Positions 32,959 through 41,909 of a stretch of DNA of 64,000 nucleotides are shown one piece after another. How positions within the stretch are numbered: position 1 is the stretch's first letter; every line of letters begins with the position of its first letter. Location: NCBI GenBank assembly GCA_964406605.1, contig CAYOSF010000011.1, forward strand, positions 97,550-161,549, written 5' to 3'. This stretch comes from CAYOSF01 sp964406605 (GTDB lineage: Bacteria; Chloroflexota; Dehalococcoidia; DSTF01; RBG-16-68-14). The notes under the pieces were generated by a model. It ran no database searches. It was not told the origin of the DNA and was given only the letters and a program-made list of their open reading frames with translations. The translations under genes were made by a program, and so were the position numbers.

Positions 32959-35523
32959 GTGATCTGCCTACGACGGATTCCCGCTCCACGCGCGTCGCAA
33001 CCCCTTCTGGCTCTCGGGGTCGCCGCCTTGGTGCTTGGCTTCGCCCTCGGAGGCGCCCGGCCGAGTCGAGCCCAGCAGCCGCAAGAGGGCTGGGCCGTCT
33101 ACGACGCAAGCAGCGACATCTCCTCTATGGGCCTCTTGGTGGCGTCCACGGCGACCGTGGGCGACATCCGCACCTGCACCCTCCTGGGCGGCGGCCTTTG
33201 CTCGGGGGATCCCGCCACCGACCGGAAGCTCTCCGACGTCAATATCACCATGGTGCTGGGGCCGTACCCCACGGAGTACGAGGCGGAGAAGGCGTTCTGC
33301 GACAACATCGTGCCCGGCTCCGAATTCCGGGCGGCCCTCTCCTCCATGATGATGGCCCAGATGGCCTTTGACGGTCAGAACCACGGAATCAGCAACGGCC
33401 CGGCCTGTCCGCCCGCGACCCCGGCGCCGCCGACCGCCGTGTCGTCGCCCACCAACACGCCACCCGGTACGGCGACGCCGGAGCTGGGCACGTGTTTCAT
33501 CGAAGGCGTGGTGCTCGACGCGGGCGCGCGGCCGTCCGGACCCTCTACCACGGGCGACCCCCTCGTCGGGGTGCGCATGGCCCTGGTGGACCCGAGCGAC
33601 CGGGAGCTGAAGGTCGCCGCGACCGACAATGAGGGGAGGTATCAACTCGCCATCTCGGATGGTGACCTGCCGCCCGGGTTCGATGCCACGCTGGACGCTG
33701 TGGAGGTCCAGCTCCGCCTGAGGGAGTTCGCCCACGAGCCCAATCGGTTCGAGATCCTGATGGCGGGCGCCCCGTCATCCCTATTGACGGATTCGTTCCT
33801 GCTGGCGGATGAGTGTGACGACGGCCGGGTGGACCGGGACTTCTTCCTCGACGCCATCCCTGCCGACTACGTCGCCGTATGGCCGCTGGAGGTAGAGTTC
33901 TGGGACGACCTCGGCGAGCTCTACGACCGCTTCTGGCGAGGGTTTGCGCTTGCGGACCTGCTCCGCCAGCCGCTGGACTACCAGCTTCCGCTGCGGATCT
34001 GCGCGTTCTGCACTGGTGTCGCGACCACCAAGCTGGACGTAGCGTTCTGGTGCGGGGCGAACTCGAACGGCGCACTCTGCTCAAACCGGCCCTTCATCGC
34101 TTTTGGGAACGACACGAGTCAACTCAGCGACTGGGGCTGGCCCGACAACCGCGAGTACCATGAGTTCGGCCACCATTTCCTCGCCGACTCGTTCAGCGAT
34201 TCTCAACCGAAAAGCACCGGCGACGCAAACCATGCCGGGTACTACAAGAACCCGTCCAGCACCGATTCCTGGACGGAAGCGTTTGCGACGTTCTACTCGC
34301 TCATGATCGCCAAACACGTCGACGGTGACCCAAGGCCGGAGCTGTATCGCATGGGCCGCTTCCAGCGGAACTATGAGTTCGACTACCGGCCGTGGTTTGG
34401 ACTTGGGAAGCGGGAAGAAGTCGCAATCACCGGCCTGCTCCTCGACCTCGAGGACGGGCCGGATGACTACGCTCAGGGCCGCGAACAACCCATCCTGCGC
34501 ATTGCCTGGCACGATCTCTACGACGATCGAGGGCTCGGCTGGCTCCTCGTCGGCGAAGTCGAGAACAGGTCCGCGTACGGCAACTACAGCGAGCAGACCA
34601 TGGTCGCCGCCCAGTTCTTCGACGCGAACGGGGAGGAGGTCTTCGTCGGCTGGGGCGTGAGCATCCCCTGGGACCTGCCCGGGGCTGGTTCCCGGGGTTT
34701 CTTCTCCATCGCCGTGCCGCCGGACCTCACCTGGGACTCCCTCTCCATTGTCGCTTTTGAAGGCCGCCCCGGCGACCTCCTCACAGACGACGACCCCGTG
34801 AATCTGACAGTGCAGGAGGTATGGGATACCATCGCCCTGTACACGAGCGTCCAGGGCGAAAGCAACGGATACCTGTTCGACGTCAATGACCTGTACGACG
34901 CGTTCCATAGCGCGTACGGCGGCATGGACGCGGACGGGAACGGTATGGACGACATCGACCAGGTCTTCATTGCGCACGGTCTGTTCGGTGACCCAGACGG
35001 CGATCGCAGCTTCCGCAATGAGCCTCCCGGGCGCACCGACCACCCTGCCTTCCGTGAATTCCCCGAAAGAATTCCACGCCGTGATCTGCCGGCCCCGCCG
35101 GAGGGCAAAGTCGAAGTGAACACCGGTGGCGTCGACGCCCGTGTGATCGTGCAAGTAGCGGTGCCGGAGCCGAACCAGTACCTCGGCTACGCCTACATCA
35201 CCGCCCCTGACGAAGACGGCCGTGTCGATGTTGAGGTGCCGCCGCCTCAGTACGGCGGTAGCGCGACGTTGACCGTGGTCGCCCAGGGGTACATGCCTGC
35301 CATCGCCGGTGTCATCGATGCGGAGACGTTTTGGCGGCAGGTGGACGAAGGAGACGGTGAACCGTTTCTCTCCTTCGACGTCACGCTCGAGCAGGGAGAC
35401 ATCGTTCCGCCGGATGGTGGGGGCGTCAACGCGGGTTGGCTGTTGCTGGCCGCGGGCGGCGTTGCCGTAATGGCCGGGGGCGCTTCGGTCGCGGTGATGC
35501 GCCGCCGAGGAAAGAACGCCTGA
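32959..35523 (+). CDS. Secreted, membrane-anchored gluzincin-like metalloprotease candidate
   Basis: 854 residues from GTG 32959 (GGAGG 13 bases upstream). The signal peptide is at residues about 14-38. A carboxypeptidase-regulatory-like domain follows (CFIEGVVLDAG...GVRMALVDPSDRELKVAATDNEGRYQLAI, about 170-230). The zinc motif HEFGHH (about residue 396) is followed about 35 residues later by WTEAFATFYS, giving His-Glu-x2-His plus a downstream Glu as in gluzincins. EF-hand-like DADGNGMDDIDQ occurs near residue 655, and a C-terminal membrane helix with basic tail ends the protein. A protease role is inferred from the motif. The stop overlaps the start of the zinc-ribbon gene (TGATG), so both are coupled. 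Confidence 0.8.
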   Translation: MICLRRIPAPRASQPLLALGVAALVLGFALGGARPSRAQQPQEGWAVYDASSDISSMGLLVASTATVGDIRTCTLLGGGLCSGDPATDRKLSDVNITMVLGPYPTEYEAEKAFCDNIVPGSEFRAALSSMMMAQMAFDGQNHGISNGPACPPATPAPPTAVSSPTNTPPGTATPELGTCFIEGVVLDAGARPSGPSTTGDPLVGVRMALVDPSDRELKVAATDNEGRYQLAISDGDLPPGFDATLDAVEVQLRLREFAHEPNRFEILMAGAPSSLLTDSFLLADECDDGRVDRDFFLDAIPADYVAVWPLEVEFWDDLGELYDRFWRGFALADLLRQPLDYQLPLRICAFCTGVATTKLDVAFWCGANSNGALCSNRPFIAFGNDTSQLSDWGWPDNREYHEFGHHFLADSFSDSQPKSTGDANHAGYYKNPSSTDSWTEAFATFYSLMIAKHVDGDPRPELYRMGRFQRNYEFDYRPWFGLGKREEVAITGLLLDLEDGPDDYAQGREQPILRIAWHDLYDDRGLGWLLVGEVENRSAYGNYSEQTMVAAQFFDANGEEVFVGWGVSIPWDLPGAGSRGFFSIAVPPDLTWDSLSIVAFEGRPGDLLTDDDPVNLTVQEVWDTIALYTSVQGESNGYLFDVNDLYDAFHSAYGGMDADGNGMDDIDQVFIAHGLFGDPDGDRSFRNEPPGRTDHPAFREFPERIPRRDLPAPPEGKVEVNTGGVDARVIVQVAVPEPNQYLGYAYITAPDEDGRVDVEVPPPQYGGSATLTVVAQGYMPAIAGVIDAETFWRQVDEGDGEPFLSFDVTLEQGDIVPPDGGGVNAGWLLLAAGGVAVMAGGASVAVMRRRGKNA

Positions 35524-36617
35524 TGGCCGGCCGTCGCGTCTGTCAACAGTGCAACACCACCGCCGACGACGATGCGACGTTCTGCGAGAATTGCGGCGCC
35601 GCGCTCTCGCAGTCCTGTCCTTCCTGCGGTAGGGAGTCGGCGCCGGACCAGAGGTTCTGCGCCGGCTGCGGCGCGCCGATTGCTGCCGGCACCGGCACTC
35701 CCGGAGCTCCACCGGCCGCGCCGCCACCACGGCCGACATCGCCTCCAACGCCGCGTGTCTGGCCCAGCCTCCAGGCCGGCCGGCGCCCGTTTCTCCTCCC
35801 GTCCGCGCTGCTCGGGGTCGGCTTGGTCCTTGCCATCGTTGGCGCTGTCCTCGCCTTTCGCGGCGGCTCGGATGGTGACGACAGCTTCTCCCACGCTCTC
35901 AGCGCCTCCGGCGCGTTCAGCAACCAGGCTCCTGTGCCGGTCAATGTCACGCCTCCCGGCGGCGCGCTCGATGGCGAAGATGATACCCCGACCGCCAGGT
36001 CGACGGCCGCCGTGACGCCCGAGGCCACGTTGAGTCCGGCCTGGCGTGTTGTTCTGGAGGACGGCTTCGATTTGGACGCCGGGCTCTGGCCTACCGGCAG
36101 CTTTGAGGAAGGCGGCGCCAGCCGCACCAGGGCCATCGCTGAGGGCGTCTACAGCCTTTCGCTGGAATCCGAAGGAGGCTGGCTTGCTCCGGAGCTCGTT
36201 CCTGTCGATGTCGGAGCGGATGTCTACGCGGCTGTGGATGCGCGCAAGCAGCAAGGAGGCTCGGAGGCGGTCTGCGGTCTGATCGTTGCGGGCGCCGGAA
36301 GCTTCCCTCGCGTGGCCCTGCTGGCCGCGGACCGGGACAGTAGCTTTCGCGTCTATCGCGTGGGTGAAGGGGGCGCCCAGCTGGAGAACCTCATTGACCT
36401 GACGCCCTCATCCGCCGTCCGCGCTGGCTCGTTCAACCGCTTGGCCATCATTCTTCAAGGTTCCCGTCTCGCCTTCTACATCAACGACGACGAAGTCGGT
36501 GAGATAGACGGTTCGCAGATAGGCAGCGTCGAACAGGCGGGCGTGGTGACGGGCCTCTGGGACGCCCAGGGCGCGGCCACCTGCGAGTTCGACAACTTCG
36601 AGGTGCGAACGCCCTAG
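35523..36617 (+). CDS. Zinc-ribbon membrane protein with extracellular jelly-roll-like domain
   Basis: 364 residues from ATG 35523. The N-terminus has a double zinc ribbon (CQQCNTTADDDATFCENCG, then CPSCGRE...RFCAGCG). After a Pro-rich linker comes one membrane helix (LLGVGLVLAIVGAVLAF, about residues 98-114). The C-terminal 190 residues resemble a concanavalin/DUF1080-type beta-sandwich (VVLEDGFDLDAGLWPTGSFE ... FYINDDEVGEIDG). A cytoplasmic ribbon with an external ligand-binding sandwich suggests a sensor or scaffold. Longer frames upstream lie inside the protease gene and are not needed. Confidence 0.78.
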   Translation: MAGRRVCQQCNTTADDDATFCENCGAALSQSCPSCGRESAPDQRFCAGCGAPIAAGTGTPGAPPAAPPPRPTSPPTPRVWPSLQAGRRPFLLPSALLGVGLVLAIVGAVLAFRGGSDGDDSFSHALSASGAFSNQAPVPVNVTPPGGALDGEDDTPTARSTAAVTPEATLSPAWRVVLEDGFDLDAGLWPTGSFEEGGASRTRAIAEGVYSLSLESEGGWLAPELVPVDVGADVYAAVDARKQQGGSEAVCGLIVAGAGSFPRVALLAADRDSSFRVYRVGEGGAQLENLIDLTPSSAVRAGSFNRLAIILQGSRLAFYINDDEVGEIDGSQIGSVEQAGVVTGLWDAQGAATCEFDNFEVRTP

Positions 36618-36689
36618 TAGCGGCGCTCCGTCCATCTCGGCTCGGCGTCCCGGCCCAACGGCCTCGGGCAGTGTCAGTTTGAGCGCCGT

Positions 36690-36884
36690 CTATCCCCTAA
36701 TGACGCTGATGACAGCATAGGTAGCCATCGCCACCATCAGTGCGGACGGGGTAATCCAGAACAAGAGCCCCCTCAAGAATCCGATCTCTCTGAGCCGCAT
36801 GCGCCATACGCCCACGACGAAAAGCAACAAGGCGGTTGCGGATGTTACTAGGACTGCCACGACGAGAGCCACCACTTGTACCAT
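36690..36884 (-). CDS. Small two-helix membrane protein
   Basis: 64 residues with two membrane helices (residues about 4-25 and 40-62) joined by a basic loop WRMRLREIGFLRG. An AG(A)ACC-like weak ribosome-binding site precedes ATG 36884. The regular amphipathic and hydrophobic pattern supports a real gene of unknown function. Confidence 0.55.
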   Translation of the reverse strand: MVQVVALVVAVLVTSATALLLFVVGVWRMRLREIGFLRGLLFWITPSALMVAMATYAVISVIRG

Positions 36885-36928
36885 TGGCTGGTTCTCCTAG
36901 TTGACGGCTGCCCCCTCCTCATGGCGCA

Positions 36929-37189
36929 ATGAGCTATGCCAAGCGCTCAAGCAGACCACGTGACGTTAACGCGCTCGCCCGTGCCATTCTAGACGAGGCC
37001 ACAGGTGAGGCCAAGGCAGAGCCGGACACACGGAATCCTCATGCCGTGGCCCCGGGGCGGCTCGGCGGGCTCAAGGGCGGGAAGGCCAGGGCCAGGAGGC
37101 TCACAAAGCAGCAGCGGCAGGAAATCGCGCGGACGGCGACAGAGCCGCGGTGGTCTAGGGCCTCAGAGAGCACTGAGCGCTTCCTGTGA
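36929..37189 (+). CDS. Small basic Lys/Gly-rich conserved protein
   Basis: 86 residues. The core APGRLGGLKGGKARARRLTK then QQRQEIARTATEPRW is a widespread small-protein motif (LGRxGGLKGGKARAxxLSxxxRxEIAxxAAxARW), sometimes described as histone-like or KGG repeat. Nucleic-acid binding is possible from charge but not shown. The C-terminus past EPRW differs from the usual ARWGK end and may be a frameshifted or truncated tail. Confidence 0.65.
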   Translation: MSYAKRSSRPRDVNALARAILDEATGEAKAEPDTRNPHAVAPGRLGGLKGGKARARRLTKQQRQEIARTATEPRWSRASESTERFL

Positions 37190-37365
37190 CAGACTGCCTT
37201 CCTCCAAGCCGCGCAGGATGACGTAGGGGGCCAGGTACCCAACACAACGCTCCGTCCACCTCGGCCCAGCGTCCCGGTGGTGCGGAGTCGCATGGACGCA
37301 TGGTTCCTGTATACTGGCCTACGTTCACCGCGCGCCTGAGCGCTTCTTGTGGAGGAGGCTACCCA

Positions 37366-38637
37366 ATGGCAGGTCCGCTCGCAGGCATTCGCGTCCTGGA
37401 GTTCTCCGAGGTCATCGCCGCGCCGTTCGCCGGCATGCTCCTGTCCGACATGGGAGCCAGCGTCATTAAGGTGGAGCCGCCGGATGGGGAGCCCTGGCGC
37501 GCCTACCTCCCGTTCATTCCGACGGAAAGCCGGTGGTTCATTGCTCTCAATCGCGGGAAGCGCGACCTGACACTGGACCTGACCAGGCCGGAGGCGCATG
37601 AGATCGTGCGCCGCCTGCTCCGCGACACGGACGTGGTGCTGGTGAACTACCGGCCGGACGTCGCCGCGAAGTTGGGCATCGACCACGAGACGCTGTCCGC
37701 CGGCAACCCCCGCCTCATCTACTGCGACAACACCGCCTTCGGCCGCAGGGGTCCCCAGGCGCATCGCCCGGGGTACGACCTCATCGCCCAGGGCGTAACC
37801 GGCGTGATGGCGACCGAGGGCAAGATCCAGGACGGCGTGCCCTACTTGAACCTCATCCCCACTATCGACTACATCACCGGGGCCATGATGGCCTGGTCGG
37901 TCTGCGCCGCGCTCTTCGTCCGCGAACGCACCGGCCGGGGTCAGAGGATCGATACCACGCTCCTGGCCAGCGCCCTGACCGTGCAGACCAACCTCTTCCA
38001 GATCATCGATTCGGTGGACCTCGAGTGGCGGCAGCGCTTCCTGGAGGTCCTGGCGCGGGGACGCGAGGAGGGGATGGAATACGAGGCTCTACGCGAGGCG
38101 CTCATCGCGACGCGGCCGGTGCAGCCCATCGGCAACGTCCACTATCGTGTCTTCAAGACCAGGGACTCCTACATCGTTGTCGGCGCTCTGGCTCCCTCGC
38201 TGCGCAAGAAGCACTGCGCCGCCCTTGGTTTCGAGGATGAGCGTATCGGCAACCCGGACTGGGACACGACCACGCCGGAGGCACGGGAGTACGCCGAGAA
38301 GCTGGTGGCGCAGGTCGAGGGGCTGTACAGGCAGCGCACCACGGACGAGTGGCTGGCGCTCCTGGACGAGAACGGGATACCCGCCGGGCCGTTCAAACAC
38401 ATCCAGGAGCTGGTGGACGATCCTCAGGTCGTCGCCAACGACCTGCAAGTCGAGGTGGAGCACTCACTGGTCGGGACGGTGCGCATGGTCGCTCCGCCTC
38501 TCCAGATGAGCGAGACGCCCCTCCAGGCGCAGGGCCCATCTCCCGCCCTGGGCGAGCACAGCGACGAGATCCTCGCCGAACTGGGGTACGCCGCGGACGA
38601 CATCGCATCGCTGCGCGAGTCCGGGATAATCCGCTAG
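37366..38637 (+). CDS. Family III CoA-transferase (CaiB/BaiF type)
   Basis: 423 residues from ATG 37366, with GGAGGAGG 7 bases upstream. Family motifs in order are MAGPLAGIRVLEFSEVIAAP, GASVIKVEPP, FIALNRGKRDLTLDL, and the catalytic-aspartate loop RPGYDLIAQGVTGVM, where the Asp forms the CoA-acyl anhydride. These are followed by GRGQRIDTTLL and the C-terminal DEWLALLDENGIPAGPF. It moves CoA between carboxylic acids; the substrate cannot be told. It stands alone, with a strong hairpin right after the stop. Confidence 0.9.
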   Translation: MAGPLAGIRVLEFSEVIAAPFAGMLLSDMGASVIKVEPPDGEPWRAYLPFIPTESRWFIALNRGKRDLTLDLTRPEAHEIVRRLLRDTDVVLVNYRPDVAAKLGIDHETLSAGNPRLIYCDNTAFGRRGPQAHRPGYDLIAQGVTGVMATEGKIQDGVPYLNLIPTIDYITGAMMAWSVCAALFVRERTGRGQRIDTTLLASALTVQTNLFQIIDSVDLEWRQRFLEVLARGREEGMEYEALREALIATRPVQPIGNVHYRVFKTRDSYIVVGALAPSLRKKHCAALGFEDERIGNPDWDTTTPEAREYAEKLVAQVEGLYRQRTTDEWLALLDENGIPAGPFKHIQELVDDPQVVANDLQVEVEHSLVGTVRMVAPPLQMSETPLQAQGPSPALGEHSDEILAELGYAADDIASLRESGIIR

Positions 38638-38645
38638 CCGGCGCG

Positions 38646-38669
38646 CCTGCCCGGTGCGCGCCGGGCAGG
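38646..38669 (+). terminator. GC-rich hairpin after the CoA-transferase gene
   Basis: CCTGCCCGG (38646-38654) and CCGGGCAGG (38661-38669) pair in a perfect 9-bp stem with a 6-base loop, 8 bases past the stop. No T-run follows, so termination efficiency is uncertain. Confidence 0.6.
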
Positions 38670-38689
38670 CCAACTCCTCAGGCGTTCCT

Positions 38690-38889
38690 CGACTCCTCGC
38701 CGTGTCCCTCATGAGCGGCAGGACTTCCTCGGGCTCCGTGATCACATCCGCGTCACCCTGGATCAGCAGCCGCTTGATGTCCTGCACCGTGCGCCCCGTC
38801 TCGATGAGCGCGCTGACACGGTTGTTTCGCCCGACCTTCTTGACCCTCTGTGCGCCGTTGACCAAGCGAACGCCCGGTCGGCAGCGTTC
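38690..38889 (-). pseudogene. Fragment of a PPOX-family (pyridoxamine-oxidase-like) protein
   Basis: The minus-strand frame reads RLVNGAQRVKKVGRNNRVSALIETG-like text, then QDIKRLLIQGDADVITEPEE and VLPLMRDTARS. This is the FMN-binding-fold core of PPOX proteins (typically KVxNLRRDPRVSLLVEDG..YxELRGVLIEGxAElvxDPExVLxLM). Codon usage is strongly coding (G/C third positions) until about 38690, where the frame runs on into the hairpin. Both ends are missing: there is no N-terminal arm and no proper stop. It converges on the CoA-transferase gene. Confidence 0.5.
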
Positions 38890-39012
38890 AAGGCAGGAAC
38901 GGGAGACCTGCGTAACCGGGCAACGCCCCTTCCAGGCGTGCCCTCCCCAGAACCGCCCTTTAGGCTAGCGGAGCGTTGGCCGGCCCGGAGCAGAGGCTAG
39001 CCGAAAGCATGC

Positions 39013-39018
39013 TATAAT
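39013..39018 (+). promoter_or_regulatory. -10 element of the metal ATPase gene
   Basis: TATAAT lies 17 bases before ATG 39035 in GCATGCTATAATATGCGCC, so the transcript would have a very short leader. The flanking GCATgctataATATGC is partly palindromic and could be the operator of the ArsR protein encoded downstream. Confidence 0.5.
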
Positions 39019-39034
39019 ATGCGCCGAGAGGCAT

Positions 39035-41365
39035 ATGATGAACCCGGACGGGCAGACAGCTACCGAATTCGACGTCGAGGGTATGGACTGCGCCGAGTGC
39101 GCACGGACTATTGAGGCGAATGTGAGCAAGATGCCGGGCGTTTCCGAGGCGCACGTCTCCTTCGCCACCGGCAAGCTTATAGTCGAGGGCGTGCGGTCCG
39201 AAGCTATGGCAGGCGACATAGAGCGGACGATCGCAGGGCTGGGCTATCGAGCTGCGAGGGCGGGCGCCAAGAGCTCTTTCCTCCTGCACGTGGAAGGCAT
39301 GGACTGCGAGGATGAAGCGCAGATGATCCGGCGGAAGCTGGGGAGCCTCAGGGGCCTCAGCCACTTCGGCATCGATGTAATCGCACAACAAGTCAGCGTT
39401 GAATACGATCCGGCAACAACGTCGATGCAGGACGTGATCAAGGCGATCGCTGAGACCGGGATGAAGGCCAGCCTTGAGAGGACTAAGTCCAGTGCATCAC
39501 AGACGTGGTACCGAGAGCCACGCACTCTTCTACTCGCGGCCTCAAGCTTGATAACGGCTCTGGCATTCATCCTGGGTCTGCTTGGGGTGCCCGAGGCTGC
39601 CGAGCTGTCTGTCTATGGACTCGCGATCGTCGTGGGGGGATACTATCCGGCCCGCCTGGGTCTGGCGGCGATTCGCACGCTCACCCTCAACATCTATACG
39701 TTGCTCATCGTGGCGGTGGCGGGCGCGGTGGCGTTGGGCCTTTGGGAGGAGGCGGCCGTTCTCGTAATCGTCTACTCCGCCGGCTGGCTCCTGGAGGGCT
39801 ATGCGGTCGACAAGGCGCGCGCGGCCGTACGCGCGCTGATGGAACTCATGCCCAAGGAGGCCGTCTTGAGGAGAGACGGTGTTCTGGTCACCCTGCCTGC
39901 CGAGGAGATCCACGTTGACGACATCATGGTCGTGCGTCCCGGCGAACGTATCCCGCTGGATGGTGTCGTGGTCTCCGGCGCCTCGACCGTCGACCAGGCG
40001 CCGGTCACGGGCGAGTCGATTCCGGTAGCCAAGAACGCCGGCGCTGAGGTATTCGCCGGAACCATCAATCAACGCGGATCGCTGGACGTACGGGTCACCA
40101 AGCTCTCCCAGGAAACCACCCTGGCGAAGACTATCCGTGCCGTCGCCGAGGCGCAGGCCAGGAAGTCCACCTACCAGCGCTTCGGCGACACGTTTGGGCG
40201 CTACTACACGCCGGCCATGTTCGTGCTGGCGCTGGTGGTCATGGTCGTTCCTTCGACACTCTTAGGAGCCCAGTGGTCCGTCTGGATAGAGCGCGGTCTG
40301 GTCGTCCTCGTCGTTTCGTGCAGTTGCGGACTGGCCCTTTCTGTGCCCACCTCAGTTGTCGCAGCCATCAGCAATGCCGCAGGAAAGGGCGTGCTGTTCA
40401 AGGGCGGCGCCTTCCTGGAAGCGGCGGCCCGCCTCCAAGCCGTTGTGTTCGACAAGACGGGGACGTTGACCATTGGTCGTCCCCAGGTCACGGACGTTGT
40501 ACCTCTCAACGGTACTCACCCAGATGAGGTGCTCGCCATCGCAGCGTCAGTGGAGTCGACCTCCGAGCATCCGCTGGCGGAGGCGGTCGTCGGGAAGGCC
40601 AAGGAGGCTGGCCTGGACGTCACACACGCCGCCGAATTCCAGAGCCTGACCGGGCTCGGAGCGTCCGCGGCCATTGATGGAAGGAGATACCGCGTCGGGA
40701 GCAAGAGACTGGTGGAGGAACAGGGCATCGCGCTCGACCGGGGCGCGGGTGTGCTGTCCGAGCTGGAGAGCCAGGGCAAGTCAGTACTCATGCTGACCGA
40801 TGAACGCGAACTGCTTGGCGTTATCGCGGTTGCGGATCGGCTGAGGCCGGAGGCAGCAGATGCCGTGGCGGCGCTAAGGAAGGCCGGCATCAGACGACAG
40901 ATCATGCTCACCGGGGACAACGAGGGGACAGCCCGCGCCATGGCTCTTCAGGCCGGAATGGACGAGTTCCGTGCGGAGCTACTCCCGGAGGACAAGATCG
41001 AGGCAGTGCGTAGTCTGCAACGGAGCCACGGCAGCGTGGCCATGGTGGGCGATGGGATCAACGATGCTCCGGCGATGGCGGAAGCCGACCTCGGTGTCGC
41101 CATGGGGGCGGCTGGCACCGACGTAGCCATCGAGACCGGAGACTTGATCCTCATGGCAGACGATCTGTCGAGGCTGCCCTACGCGCTGCACCTGAGCCGT
41201 AGGGCGGTCACCAACATGCGTCAGAACGTCGCCGCGTCGCTGCTCATTGTTGCCTTCTTGGTGCCCGCCGCGCTGACGGGCTTGGTCGGCCTGGTCCCTG
41301 GACTACTGATCAATGAGGTCAGCGCCCTCGTCGTCATAGCGAACGCTCTGCGACTCCTGAGGTAA
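39035..41365 (+). CDS. P1B-type heavy-metal-transporting ATPase with two metal-binding domains
   Basis: 776 residues. Two N-terminal HMA domains carry GMDCAEC (about 17-23) and GMDCEDE (about 90-96; the second Cys is lost). The P-type motifs follow: TGES, the phosphorylation site VVFDKTGTLT, the SEHPLAEA His-Pro motif and MVGDGINDAPA. The membrane metal site, normally CPC, here reads VVSCSCGLALSVPTS, with Ser in place of the near-invariant Pro. The type resembles Zn/Cd/Pb exporters. It is followed 12 bases later by an ArsR regulator, the usual pairing for a metal-induced efflux system. Confidence 0.9.
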   Translation: MMNPDGQTATEFDVEGMDCAECARTIEANVSKMPGVSEAHVSFATGKLIVEGVRSEAMAGDIERTIAGLGYRAARAGAKSSFLLHVEGMDCEDEAQMIRRKLGSLRGLSHFGIDVIAQQVSVEYDPATTSMQDVIKAIAETGMKASLERTKSSASQTWYREPRTLLLAASSLITALAFILGLLGVPEAAELSVYGLAIVVGGYYPARLGLAAIRTLTLNIYTLLIVAVAGAVALGLWEEAAVLVIVYSAGWLLEGYAVDKARAAVRALMELMPKEAVLRRDGVLVTLPAEEIHVDDIMVVRPGERIPLDGVVVSGASTVDQAPVTGESIPVAKNAGAEVFAGTINQRGSLDVRVTKLSQETTLAKTIRAVAEAQARKSTYQRFGDTFGRYYTPAMFVLALVVMVVPSTLLGAQWSVWIERGLVVLVVSCSCGLALSVPTSVVAAISNAAGKGVLFKGGAFLEAAARLQAVVFDKTGTLTIGRPQVTDVVPLNGTHPDEVLAIAASVESTSEHPLAEAVVGKAKEAGLDVTHAAEFQSLTGLGASAAIDGRRYRVGSKRLVEEQGIALDRGAGVLSELESQGKSVLMLTDERELLGVIAVADRLRPEAADAVAALRKAGIRRQIMLTGDNEGTARAMALQAGMDEFRAELLPEDKIEAVRSLQRSHGSVAMVGDGINDAPAMAEADLGVAMGAAGTDVAIETGDLILMADDLSRLPYALHLSRRAVTNMRQNVAASLLIVAFLVPAALTGLVGLVPGLLINEVSALVVIANALRLLR

Positions 41366-41377
41366 CGCTCTTTCGCG

Positions 41378-41845
41378 ATGGACAGACATGCGTTAGCGTT
41401 CAGCGCTCTCTCCGATGAGTCCCGGCTGCGGATCATTCATCTCTTGCTGGCGAGCAACCAGGAGCTCTGCTGCTGCGAACTCACAGACGCTCTGGAGATA
41501 CCCCAGTACAACATATCCAAGCACCTGGCAGCCCTCAGTAAGGCTGGGCTGATTAGAGAGCGGAGAGACGGCAAATGGATCTACTACTCCATAGCTCCCA
41601 GCGAGGACTCGTTTCGCGCCAAGCTCCTCGAGACTGTCGCCTCGATTCGCAACCACCATGCCTTCCGGCGTGATGAGAGGGAACTAACCCGGCGGCTCAG
41701 CTACCGACAAGGCGGACGGTGCGTCCAAGGGACCCTCAAGCGACACCTGCTCTCGGGGTCGGCATCGGGCCGCAGTATCGCCGCAAGCCTGCCTCCTGAT
41801 CGAGGCGGACCGGGACCGGATCTCCCTCGGCGCGGCCTCGCTTGA
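41378..41845 (+). CDS. ArsR/SmtB-family metal-responsive repressor
   Basis: 155 residues. The winged helix is at residues about 5-80: ALSDESRLRIIHLLLASNQE then LCCCELTDALEIPQYNISKHLAALSKAGLI. ELCCCEL provides the cysteine cluster of the alpha-3 metal site (ELCVC in ArsR/CadC types). The C-terminal RLSYRQGGRCVQG is where relatives usually end; the 40 residues after it (TLKRHLLSG..) look like an extension caused by loss of the original stop. It is in one operon with the metal ATPase and presumably represses it until metal binds. Confidence 0.87.
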   Translation: MDRHALAFSALSDESRLRIIHLLLASNQELCCCELTDALEIPQYNISKHLAALSKAGLIRERRDGKWIYYSIAPSEDSFRAKLLETVASIRNHHAFRRDERELTRRLSYRQGGRCVQGTLKRHLLSGSASGRSIAASLPPDRGGPGPDLPRRGLA

Positions 41846-41909
41846 GCCCGGGACACCGGATCAGTACGCTGGGCCCAAACAGAACCGACGCCTCCAGGAG
41901 TGCCATCCC

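Noticed and set aside
34081..35748. 555-residue minus-strand ORF
   Set aside because: Arg/Val-rich shadow of the gluzincin-like gene; no domain visible.
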